Assembly (NCBI GenBank): GCA_002373755.1
Contig: DFJU01000019.1
Location: forward strand, 1 to 16,470
Origin: Bacteroidales bacterium UBA3663
GTDB lineage: Bacteria > Bacteroidota > Bacteroidia > Bacteroidales > UBA3663
Length of the DNA stretch: 16,470 nucleotides
Direction of reading: 5' to 3'
Shown here: piece by piece, positions 1 to 6,295 of the stretch
Layout: the number at the start of each line of letters is the position of its first letter
Numbering within the stretch: position 1 is the first letter of the stretch
Notes under the pieces: generated by a model
Told to the model about the DNA's origin: nothing
What the model saw: the letters and a program-made list of their open reading frames with translations, nothing else
Database searches by the model: none
Made by a program: the position numbers and the translations under genes

Positions 1-326
1 GGCAGCAGTACTGGAAGGACCAAGTAAGCAACTGGTACGGCATGTTCCTGCACGAGTCGCAGTATCTGGAGCCGGTCATGCCCGACATGGAGGCTATGCT
101 CGAATCGTCGCAGCGCAATGTGAACGGTGTCGTAACCCTCGAACTCCGTCCATATTCGTTCCAGACACTTGGTGCCGACACTCCGGACGACCTGGTTCAC
201 AACAAGCTCGGCGAATATGGCGAGACGGCCAAGGCCTGGACGAGCGAAGATGCCAAGGGCTTCATCAAGGTGACTTCTACTCCTCTGCGCGCCTACTATA
301 GCGTTCACCCGGACGAGGAAAGATAA
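1..326 (+). CDS. argG: Argininosuccinate synthase, C-terminal part (5' truncated by window)
   Basis: This is the 3' end of an open frame that enters from the left edge (first complete codon at base 3), with about 107 residues visible. ArgG joins citrulline and aspartate with ATP to give argininosuccinate in the cytoplasm, the penultimate step of arginine synthesis. The visible part matches the end of the ArgG C-terminal domain: a helix with WYGMFLHESQYLEPVMPDME, then the strand TLELRPYSFQTLG, then KLGEYGETAKAWTSEDAKGF. The ATP-binding N-terminal domain lies outside the window. The internal ATG at 42 is not a start, because homology and the open frame continue upstream of it. It is followed by a terminator hairpin and then by pspC-like, argC and argD on the same strand. 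That order fits the Bacteroidales arginine cluster. Assignment rests on family recognition of the tail only. Confidence 0.9.
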   Translation, partial: QQYWKDQVSNWYGMFLHESQYLEPVMPDMEAMLESSQRNVNGVVTLELRPYSFQTLGADTPDDLVHNKLGEYGETAKAWTSEDAKGFIKVTSTPLRAYYSVHPDEER

Positions 327-336
327 GAGAACAAAG

Positions 337-370
337 ACTCCCTCCCATCCTTCGCGAGGGGAGGGAGTTT
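337..370 (+). terminator. Rho-independent terminator after argG
   Basis: Arms 337-346 (ACTCCCTCCC) and 359-368 (GGGAGGGAGT) are perfectly complementary over 10 bp with a 12-nt loop. They begin 11 nt after the argG stop and are followed by a modest T-rich stretch (TTTCACTTT). The stem is very GC-rich but the U-tract is interrupted, so termination may be partial and leave some readthrough into the downstream arg genes. I see no TAnnTTTG promoter between this hairpin and base 391, which also argues for readthrough. Confidence 0.75.
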
Positions 371-390
371 CACTTTAAACACAAAGCATT

Positions 391-576
391 ATGTCAAAAT
401 TAACGAAATCTTCAAGCGACAAAGTCATCTGCGGCGTGTGCGGCGGCTTGGCAAAACAGATGGGAACCGATTCAACCATCATTCGCCTCATTTGGGCCAT
501 CGGCACAATACTGACTGCCGGTTTTCTGGGAGTTATCATTTATTTTGTCTGTGCTCTGATAATCCCGAACGAATAA
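391..576 (+). CDS. Small PspC-domain membrane protein (61 aa)
   Basis: This is a stand-alone PspC domain of 61 residues. A basic and polar N-terminus leads into the hallmark DKVICGVCGGLAKQMG (roughly residues 10-25). The rest is hydrophobic (about residues 30-57, through TILTAGFLGVIIYFVCALII), enough for one long or two short membrane segments, and ends at PNE. PspC domains occur in envelope-stress (phage shock) proteins, but the role of these single-domain Bacteroidota versions is not established, and nothing here ties it to arginine synthesis. It lies between argG and argC, with only 3 nt to the argC start, so it is probably co-translated with argC. The start at 391 is the only ATG that gives the full motif. 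An overlapping +1-frame reading (438-656) lacks any recognisable domain. Confidence 0.85.
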   Translation: MSKLTKSSSDKVICGVCGGLAKQMGTDSTIIRLIWAIGTILTAGFLGVIIYFVCALIIPNE

Positions 577-579
577 TTC

Positions 580-1596
580 ATGGTAAAAGTAGGAATATTG
601 GGCGCTGCCGGATATACTGGCGGCGAGTTGATTCGCATCCTGATCAATCATCCTGATGTGGAAATCGTGTTTGCAAACAGTGAGAGCAACGCCGGAAATC
701 GCGTAGCAGACGTGCATGAAGGCTTGTTGGGCGACACGGAACTCTGTTTCACCGACCAGATGCCTTTCGACAAGGTCGATGTCGTCTTCTTCTGCTTCGG
801 ACATGGCAAGAGCGAGGCTTTCCTCAAGGAACACACCATTCCGGCCAATGTAAAGATTGTCGATTTGGCGCAGGATTTCCGCATCAAGGGCAACCACGAC
901 TACGTGTATGGCCTGCCTGAAGTGCGACGCGACGAAATACGCAAGTGCCAGCATCTGGCCAATCCGGGCTGTTTCGCTACGTGCATTCAGTTGGGACTGC
1001 TGCCATTGGCCAAGGCAGGTCTGTTGACCGACGACATCGCCGTCAATGCCATCACCGGTTCGACGGGAGCAGGCCAGAAGCCGGGTGCAACGACCCACTT
1101 CTCATGGCGCAACGACAATATGTCGGTCTATAAGCTCTTCACGCACCAGCATCTGCACGAAATCACGCAGACGTTGAACGAACTGGCTCCAGCGGGTGCT
1201 CCGCGTGTGGTCGATACGCTCAACGAGGGCTACGAGGCCGACGGCATCACGGTCGATTTCATTCCATATCGCGGCGATTTCGCACGTGGCATCTTCTGCA
1301 CCGAAGTGATCCGTCTGAAGAATGCAATGTCGGCCGATGAAGTAGCCAAGCTCTACAAGGATTTCTATGCCGATGCCGCATTCACACACTACAGCGACGC
1401 CGCCATCGACCTCAAACAGGTTGTCGGCACCAACAAGGCACTCGTCCATGTCGATGTCTTCGGCCGCAAGGTGGTTGTCACCTCGATGATTGACAATTTG
1501 CTGAAGGGTGCTGTCGGACAAGCCGTCCAGAACATGAACCTGATGTTCGGCCTCGACGAAAAGGCTGGCCTTAACTTGAAGGCGATAGCATTTTAA
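580..1596 (+). CDS. argC: N-acetyl-gamma-glutamyl-phosphate reductase (possibly acting on N-succinyl substrate)
   Basis: ArgC reduces N-acyl-glutamyl-5-phosphate to the semialdehyde with NADPH, the third step of ornithine/arginine synthesis in the cytoplasm. At 338 residues it has normal type-1 length. Visible features are the dinucleotide-binding start VGILGAAGYTGGEL (residues 4-17), the active-site cysteine C131 in NPGCFAT, the conserved loop TGSTGAGQKPG, and the histidine-rich HQHLHEI that supplies the catalytic His. The ATG at 580 begins directly at the first beta strand. It sits 3 nt after the small PspC gene and 120 nt before argD. Bacteroides fragilis is known to make arginine through N-succinylornithine, so the acyl group used here may be succinyl rather than acetyl. 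That is inference, since the deciding transcarbamylase gene is not in the window. Confidence 0.95.
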   Translation: MVKVGILGAAGYTGGELIRILINHPDVEIVFANSESNAGNRVADVHEGLLGDTELCFTDQMPFDKVDVVFFCFGHGKSEAFLKEHTIPANVKIVDLAQDFRIKGNHDYVYGLPEVRRDEIRKCQHLANPGCFATCIQLGLLPLAKAGLLTDDIAVNAITGSTGAGQKPGATTHFSWRNDNMSVYKLFTHQHLHEITQTLNELAPAGAPRVVDTLNEGYEADGITVDFIPYRGDFARGIFCTEVIRLKNAMSADEVAKLYKDFYADAAFTHYSDAAIDLKQVVGTNKALVHVDVFGRKVVVTSMIDNLLKGAVGQAVQNMNLMFGLDEKAGLNLKAIAF

Positions 1597-1597
1597 A

Positions 1598-1712
1598 AGG
1601 TCATAAGGTTGTAAGGTTTTTAGGTTGTAAGGTTCTATACCTCTGGAATCGCCTTTGAATATTACCTCAAAACCTCACAAGCGAAGCGACCTCATAACCT
1701 CAAAACCTAAAA
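1598..1712 (+). repeat. Two opposed octamer-repeat arrays between argC and argD
   Basis: The argC-argD spacer is built of 8-bp units. Left array, 1598-1637: five consecutive units AGGTCATA, AGGTTGTA, AGGTTTTT, AGGTTGTA, AGGTTCTA. Right array, 1664-1712: ACCTCAAA, ACCTCACA, a 9-nt interruption containing GCGAAGCG, then ACCTCATA, ACCTCAAA, ACCTAAAA. The arrays are inverted relative to each other. Bases 1614-1633 against 1689-1708 give 17 Watson-Crick pairs and one G-U out of 20, so the argC-argD mRNA can fold into a long hairpin. The right array ends 4 nt before the argD ATG, so a folded state would bury the argD initiation region. No transposase or CRISPR spacers are present. Confidence 0.8.
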
Positions 1713-1716
1713 GAAA

Positions 1717-2847
1717 ATGAAACTTTTTGACGTATATCCACTTTTTGATGTGACCATCGACCATGGCAAAGGCTGCTATGTGTACGACGAAAAAGGTCAG
1801 GAGTATCTCGATTTCTATGGCGGACACGCCGTGATTTCCATCGGACATAGCCATCCACGCTATTTGCAGACCATGCAGGAGCAGGCAGCGAAGCTGTGTT
1901 TCTACTCGAATGCGGTGAAGAACCCGTTGCAGGTCAAATTGGCCGAAAAACTGGGCAAGGTGAGCGGCTACGATGACTATCAGCTGTTCCTCATCAATTC
2001 GGGTGCCGAGGCCAACGAGAACGCGCTGAAACTGGCATCGTTCTACACCGGCAAGAAGAAGGTCCTGGCCTTCAGCCACGCATTCCACGGTCGTACTTCG
2101 GCTGCGGTCAACGTCACACAGAATCCGAAGATCCAGGCTCCAATCAACTCTACTTTCCCGGTCGAATTCTTCGAGTTGGGCGACATTGAGGGCATCAAGG
2201 CAAGCATTGCCAATGGCGATGTCGCAGCCGTCATCATCGAGGGCATCAGCGGCGTGGGCGGCATCCACATTCCGACCACCGAGTTCATGCAGCAGCTGCG
2301 CAAGGTGACTGAAGAAAACAACGTAGTGCTCATACTCGACGAAATCCAGTCGGGCTACGGCCGTTCAGGCAAGTTCTTCGCCCACCAATATGCAGGCATC
2401 CGTCCCGACATCATCACCGTGGCAAAGGGCATCGCCAACGGCTATCCGTTCGCAGGCGTGCTGATTTCGCCCAAGTTCACGCCGGTTTACGGCCAATTGG
2501 GAACGACCTTCGGAGGCAATCATCTGGGATGCGCATTGGCCTGCACCGTGCTCGACGTGATTCAGGACGAGAAGTTGGTAGAGAATGCCGCCAAGCAGGG
2601 CGAATATCTGATGCAGCAGCTCAAGTCGATGAACATCCCCGGCCTGAAGGAATTGCGTGGCCGTGGCCTGATGATAGGCATCGAGTTCGACTATCCGTAC
2701 AAGGAGGTTCGCAACCGCCTGATTTACGACCAGCACGTCTTCACCGGAGCTGCTGGCACCAATGTGTTGCGTATCTTGCCGCCGCTCTGCATCGGCAAAA
2801 AGGAGTGCGACCTCTTCCTCGAACGATTCGAGAAGGCGCTGAAATAA
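1717..2847 (+). CDS. argD: Acetylornithine (or succinylornithine) aminotransferase
   Basis: This is a PLP-dependent class-III aminotransferase of 376 residues, usual for ArgD. It transfers an amino group from glutamate to N-acyl-glutamate semialdehyde to give N-acyl-ornithine. Visible signatures are the substrate-side GGHAVISIGHSHP (about residues 35-47), NSGAEANENALKLA (phosphate cradle, about 94-107), HAFHGRT (121-127), LDEIQSGYGRSGKF with cofactor aspartate D208, the Schiff-base lysine K237 in VAKGIANGYP, and the TTFGGNHLGCA loop. The start at 1717 follows an A-rich stretch (AAAAGAAA) and not a Shine-Dalgarno site, as usual in Bacteroidota. It directly follows argC and the octamer-repeat spacer and ends the operon at the terminator at 2874. 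Ornithine aminotransferase is a family alternative, but the argC neighbour decides for ArgD. Confidence 0.95.
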   Translation: MKLFDVYPLFDVTIDHGKGCYVYDEKGQEYLDFYGGHAVISIGHSHPRYLQTMQEQAAKLCFYSNAVKNPLQVKLAEKLGKVSGYDDYQLFLINSGAEANENALKLASFYTGKKKVLAFSHAFHGRTSAAVNVTQNPKIQAPINSTFPVEFFELGDIEGIKASIANGDVAAVIIEGISGVGGIHIPTTEFMQQLRKVTEENNVVLILDEIQSGYGRSGKFFAHQYAGIRPDIITVAKGIANGYPFAGVLISPKFTPVYGQLGTTFGGNHLGCALACTVLDVIQDEKLVENAAKQGEYLMQQLKSMNIPGLKELRGRGLMIGIEFDYPYKEVRNRLIYDQHVFTGAAGTNVLRILPPLCIGKKECDLFLERFEKALK

Positions 2848-2873
2848 GCTTTTTCGGTTAATGAAATACATTC

Positions 2874-2913
2874 TCGCAACTGCATTCTGTGCGGTTGCGA
2901 TTTTTTGTTTTTT
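2874..2913 (+). terminator. Strong rho-independent terminator of the arg operon
   Basis: Stem 2874-2884 (TCGCAACTGCA) pairs with 2890-2900 (TGCGGTTGCGA) over 11 bp including one T-G, with a 5-nt loop. It is followed directly by T6-G-T6. It starts 27 nt after the argD stop and separates the arg genes from the convergent gene ending at 3023. Confidence 0.92.
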
Positions 2914-3022
2914 GGCCGATGCGGAACGTCGGCTACGCGGATTTCGGACGGCGTTGAACACGAAAAAAGCGAAAATCAAAAATCACACACAGAGAATCGC
3001 CGCCGGTTGAAGTCAATCGTCC

Positions 3023-5758
3023 TCAATAATAGTAAATCTGTCCGTCCTCGCCCACGCCGCATATTGTCACCTTCAAGTGAGCTGGCCGTGCGCCGTTGTA
3101 GAACTTGACGTCGATGTTGCCGTCCTTGTCGGGATGCGCGTTCGGGTTCCAATAGAGCGTGCGGCGATAGTCGGTCGAATCGGGCAGAGCCGCGCCGGAG
3201 TAGTCGCGATGGTAGAACTGCTCGGGATAGGCGATGCCGTCGATGACCATCCGTCGGTCGCGGCGCATGGCCCGGTTGCCCTCATCGGGAATTGGAATCA
3301 CGTCGAACCAGACGTCGGGCACACTGCGGTTTTCATCTTTGCCGATGCCGTTGCGCATGTCGTAGTCGATAAAGACGCGCACTTTCCAGATGTGGCGAGG
3401 GTCGATTCTTTTTGCCAGTTCGCGGGCGCTCATGACTTCGCCCACACCTTCCGAATCCTTGAACTTGTAGGTTTTGAGGAATGTGTGTCCATCCACCGCC
3501 GCGCGCACGCCGATCTTGTTGAGCGGATCGTTCATGTTGCCGAACAAATGCCGTGCCAGCTCCTCCCAGAACACGATGCCGTTGAAACCCGCGTAGTGCA
3601 GGCCTTCGTCGGTCGCGTCGTTTAGCAGTTGCGAGAAGTCGCACACGAATGCCGGCTTGCTCCAGTCGAATTTGTGCAACGGACGTTCCTGCCGCTTGTC
3701 CACGGTCACATTCTGCAATATCCTGTCGGCTGTTTTGCCTTGTGTGGGCGATATCTCGGCTTCGTCCAAAGTGTCGGTCGCGTTTGGACAATGCGTCTGA
3801 CGCCACGCGAACGGCTGGCAGAACTTCGGATAGAAAAGTTCCCGTCGCACATAGAAATCGGGACATACGAACGGATCCAGTTTCTTTTTGTCGGTCACAC
3901 TTGCCATACATTTTCTGGCCGAGTCATTCGCCGTGTATGCCGTCATGAAGAGCATCGCCTGGTCGTAGAATGGCGGCACGTTGAACGAGAACCGCCCCAT
4001 GCTGTCGCATTCGGCTACAATGCCTGCCGCATCGCTGCCCTTCACGACCTCGCCTTCCACAAGCGTGCGCTTCGTAAAACGGCTTTCCCTGTGGTTGAAA
4101 TGCAGGTTGCGCAGATAATCGACAGTTGGGTTCAGTGGTTCGGGAACATATTCCCTGAACAAGACCTTCTCCAAGGCAATCAACGTGTCGGCCGATTCCG
4201 GTTCCGATGCGCCAAGCAGCCGGTATATGCCATCGGTGCAGGCTCTGTAGCAGATGTTGTTCGCGTCACCGTCTTTTCCGTCGCGATGTTGCACGGCGTA
4301 GTGTATCAAGTCAAACTCCGTGAGGTCAACGTCAGCGAACTTATATATCTGTCCGTCAATGCGTAAACCCCTTTCCGGCTCATGGCGAGGCTTGTCGGCC
4401 AATGGCGCATATTTCCGCCAGCCCTGAATCATCATCAGCAGGTCGAGTTTTTGCCGATGGACATCGTCGTCGGCCTCGAAGTATTGCGCCGGATGCGCCA
4501 CAAATCCGCGTAGTTCTCCGGCCAACAATAAATCTGTCATGATGCTGCCGTCGTCGTAGGTCGGTTCATCGCCGCGTCGGTCGCACACCGCGATGCTTAC
4601 CGTTTTCAGCTGACCGATGCTTGGCCGCAAGTTCTTTCCTTCAAAAGGTTTTACGGCCAATGAATCGGACAGATCCAGCGCGATTTTCTGTCCGATGTCG
4701 TTGCGGTTCACGAAAATCTGTCGCACGGCCAATGGATTCCCGCCGGCATCGTAGGCCACGATTTCGTTCACTCCCGTCGGAAGTACCTTTGCATCAATGG
4801 CTTGTGCGCTACGGCCGAACGTGACCAGCCTGCCGCGACAGGTGACAGAAACGGCGGCGACGGCAATGCCATTGGCCACTATTTCTGCCTTTTGTCCGAT
4901 GGCATCGTAGGCAATCACTGCGCCGCGCGGCTGGACTTCCGGCAATGCGAAGTCGTAGTTTTTCCCTTCGTGCTGAAATTCTGCCTTAATCGTCTGAGCA
5001 TCATTCGGTTTGATGAAGAATGTGCCGCGCCCGTCGTCGTCTGCTTGCAGCTCCGTGCCGTCGGACAAGGTTCCTGAAATATTCAACGGACGGCCGTCGC
5101 CATCGAGCACCTCGAACGCTACGCGACTTTTCACGTCGGCCACAAGGCTGCCGCCCTCCGGGAAGAACTTGACTGTGATGCCATTCTGCGCTTCGGCCAG
5201 ACGACGTTTTGGCCGTGCGACGATTCGTTTGTCGCTGTAGTCGCCTGACAGTTTCGGCTGCTCGTAAATCGGGAAGACGCGGCTGTAAAGTCCTTCATAA
5301 TCACGGAAATAGTCGCGCGCCAACTGCTTGTTGAAGAACCATTCGTCGTCCATCCCGCTGTGCGGCCGTTCCGTCACGTTGAAGTTCAGTTGCCAGCGGG
5401 TGTAGGCGCGAAGTTCGTAGTAGCCGGAATACATCGTGTAGGGCAGGGCGAATTGGCCGTAGCTCTGTGTGTTGTGGTCGATGATTATCCGCTGGCGTTC
5501 AACGAGATAGCCATCCGGCGTGAGTAGCTCGACGTACATGATGCGGCTCATGTCCGTTGGCCGCAAATCATCGGCGCGCAAGACGTAAGCCTTGTACCAG
5601 ATGGTGTCGCCCACGAAATAGCTGTTGTTGTCGGTATGGATATAGATTTTCTCCTGAATCGGGCAACTGCGCAGGCGCATTTCGAGCGAGTCGATGGCAT
5701 CGGCAAAAAGGCTCTGCGCCGAGAGTAGGAGGAGGATTGGAAGAAGAATGTTTTTCAT
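3023..5758 (-). CDS. Secreted MG2 / TonB-plug-like surface protein of the Bacteroidota family (911 aa)
   Basis: This is a large exported protein. Residues 1-19 form a Sec signal peptide (MKN, a run of leucines, ending SLFA before DA). Residues about 37-122 are a macroglobulin MG2-like domain with the hallmark IYIHTDNNSYFVGDTIWYKA and GYYELRAYTRW. Further beta-rich segments follow (VKFFPEGGSLV, then a domain ending in LLMMIQGWRKY). The C-terminal third resembles the vestigial TonB-receptor-plug region of this family and ends with RRTLYWNPNAHPDKDGNI and FYNGARPAHLKVTICGVGED. Related proteins are annotated as carboxypeptidase-regulatory-like or plug-domain proteins of unknown function. No catalytic motif is visible. 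The ATG at 5758 is chosen because it begins the signal peptide and because the matching promoter (5808-5838) lies downstream of the upstream ATG at 5821, so the longer reading would not be transcribed from it. Transcribed alone, divergent from the MATE gene. Periplasmic or outer-membrane location is inferred. Confidence 0.85.
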   Translation of the reverse strand: MKNILLPILLLLSAQSLFADAIDSLEMRLRSCPIQEKIYIHTDNNSYFVGDTIWYKAYVLRADDLRPTDMSRIMYVELLTPDGYLVERQRIIIDHNTQSYGQFALPYTMYSGYYELRAYTRWQLNFNVTERPHSGMDDEWFFNKQLARDYFRDYEGLYSRVFPIYEQPKLSGDYSDKRIVARPKRRLAEAQNGITVKFFPEGGSLVADVKSRVAFEVLDGDGRPLNISGTLSDGTELQADDDGRGTFFIKPNDAQTIKAEFQHEGKNYDFALPEVQPRGAVIAYDAIGQKAEIVANGIAVAAVSVTCRGRLVTFGRSAQAIDAKVLPTGVNEIVAYDAGGNPLAVRQIFVNRNDIGQKIALDLSDSLAVKPFEGKNLRPSIGQLKTVSIAVCDRRGDEPTYDDGSIMTDLLLAGELRGFVAHPAQYFEADDDVHRQKLDLLMMIQGWRKYAPLADKPRHEPERGLRIDGQIYKFADVDLTEFDLIHYAVQHRDGKDGDANNICYRACTDGIYRLLGASEPESADTLIALEKVLFREYVPEPLNPTVDYLRNLHFNHRESRFTKRTLVEGEVVKGSDAAGIVAECDSMGRFSFNVPPFYDQAMLFMTAYTANDSARKCMASVTDKKKLDPFVCPDFYVRRELFYPKFCQPFAWRQTHCPNATDTLDEAEISPTQGKTADRILQNVTVDKRQERPLHKFDWSKPAFVCDFSQLLNDATDEGLHYAGFNGIVFWEELARHLFGNMNDPLNKIGVRAAVDGHTFLKTYKFKDSEGVGEVMSARELAKRIDPRHIWKVRVFIDYDMRNGIGKDENRSVPDVWFDVIPIPDEGNRAMRRDRRMVIDGIAYPEQFYHRDYSGAALPDSTDYRRTLYWNPNAHPDKDGNIDVKFYNGARPAHLKVTICGVGEDGQIYYY

Positions 5759-5807
5759 CGTGTTGTGTTCAATGGACAGATTTTCGTCGTGTCTTGTCAT
5801 GTGCCTG

Positions 5808-5838
5808 CAAATGTAGGCCAAATAAATTGTTATTCAAA
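5808..5838 (-). promoter_or_regulatory. Bacteroidota-type promoter of the MG2 surface-protein gene
   Basis: On the minus strand TTTG (5838-5835) is followed after exactly 19 nt by TACATTTG (5815-5808), matching the known Bacteroidota sigma-ABfr consensus TTTG-N19-TAnnTTTG. Transcription would begin near 5801, giving a leader of about 40 nt before the ATG at 5758. Confidence 0.8.
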
Positions 5839-5930
5839 ACAAAATGCGTTTTTTTCATGGCCTTTCCAGAACTTGTATTTCGCACTGAGTTTGGACGCAC
5901 CGAACCGATCTAGTTTCAGGGGAATTTCTC

Positions 5931-5969
5931 CATCAGTTCAAACGGCATTTAACCATCGTTCAAAACGGC
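5931..5969. repeat. Direct repeat, CATC(A)GTTCAAA(A)CGGC, two copies
   Basis: Bases 5931-5946 and 5954-5969 are near-identical 16-mers with a 23-bp period, differing by one inserted A at two places. The core GTTCAAAA recurs at 6105-6112 and, inverted, at 6083-6090 in the same intergenic region. They lie upstream of both divergent promoters, so they may bind a regulator. That role is inference only. Confidence 0.6.
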
Positions 5970-5990
5970 GAAAATCCGCGTAGCGAGGGT

Positions 5991-6023
5991 ATTATCAGCC
6001 TACTATCAGGGTATTATAAGGGG
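5991..6023. repeat. Three tandem 11-bp repeats
   Basis: Three consecutive imperfect 11-mers are visible: ATTATCAGCCT, ACTATCAGGGT, ATTATAAGGGG. Units of 11 bp put each copy on nearly the same DNA face, which is typical of cooperative binding arrays. The set lies about 150 bp upstream of the surface-protein promoter and about 210 bp upstream of the MATE promoter. Three short degenerate units could still be chance. Confidence 0.5.
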
Positions 6024-6058
6024 AGGTGCATCGGACATGAATCAGAATTCGATTTCCT

Positions 6059-6144
6059 TAATGACACTCATGACACACATTTTTTTGAACGAAAGCGACA
6101 AACGGTTCAAAAGTCAGGGGAAAAACGTGTCACGAATGTCATTA
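6059..6144. repeat. 86-bp nested inverted repeat
   Basis: Outer arms 6059-6076 (TAATGACACTCATGACAC) and 6127-6144 (GTGTCACGAATGTCATTA) are complementary at 16 of 18 positions. Each arm is itself a doubled TGACA-type half-site. Nested inside, 6083-6090 (TTTTGAAC) and 6105-6112 (GTTCAAAA) are perfectly complementary over 8 bp around a 14-nt loop. It resembles either a two-site operator or a small MITE-like palindromic element. No coding sequence is present, and no clear target-site duplication is seen outside the arms. It lies in the gap between divergent genes, about 90 bp from the MATE promoter. Confidence 0.65.
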
Positions 6145-6235
6145 ACAATTTGGTGGAACTCCACTGCACTTTGAGAAGGGCACTGCGCACTTTAGTCGGC
6201 CAAGTGCTATTTTTGCCGACAATGGCATGACGCTT

Positions 6236-6266
6236 TTTGCCGATACGCCGATAAATTGTAACTTTG
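6236..6266 (+). promoter_or_regulatory. Bacteroidota-type promoter of the MATE-transporter operon
   Basis: TTTG at 6236-6239 is followed after 19 nt by TAACTTTG at 6259-6266, an exact fit to TTTG-N19-TAnnTTTG. Transcription would begin near 6272, about 24 nt before the ATG at 6296. The in-frame ATG at 6227 lies upstream of the promoter and is therefore unlikely to be used. Confidence 0.8.
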
Positions 6267-6295
6267 CAGCCGAGAAGGTAAAGCCAGACAGCAAA

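Noticed and set aside
1598..1712. CRISPR-like repeat array
   Set aside because: Units are 8 bp, contiguous, without unique spacers, and invert half-way.
5759..5821. N-terminal extension of the surface protein to the ATG at 5821
   Set aside because: It lies upstream of the predicted transcription start and would bury the signal peptide 21 residues in.
6208..6215. Second plus-strand -7 element TATTTTTG ahead of the MATE gene
   Set aside because: The nearest TTTG (6170-6173) is 34 nt away, outside the allowed spacing.
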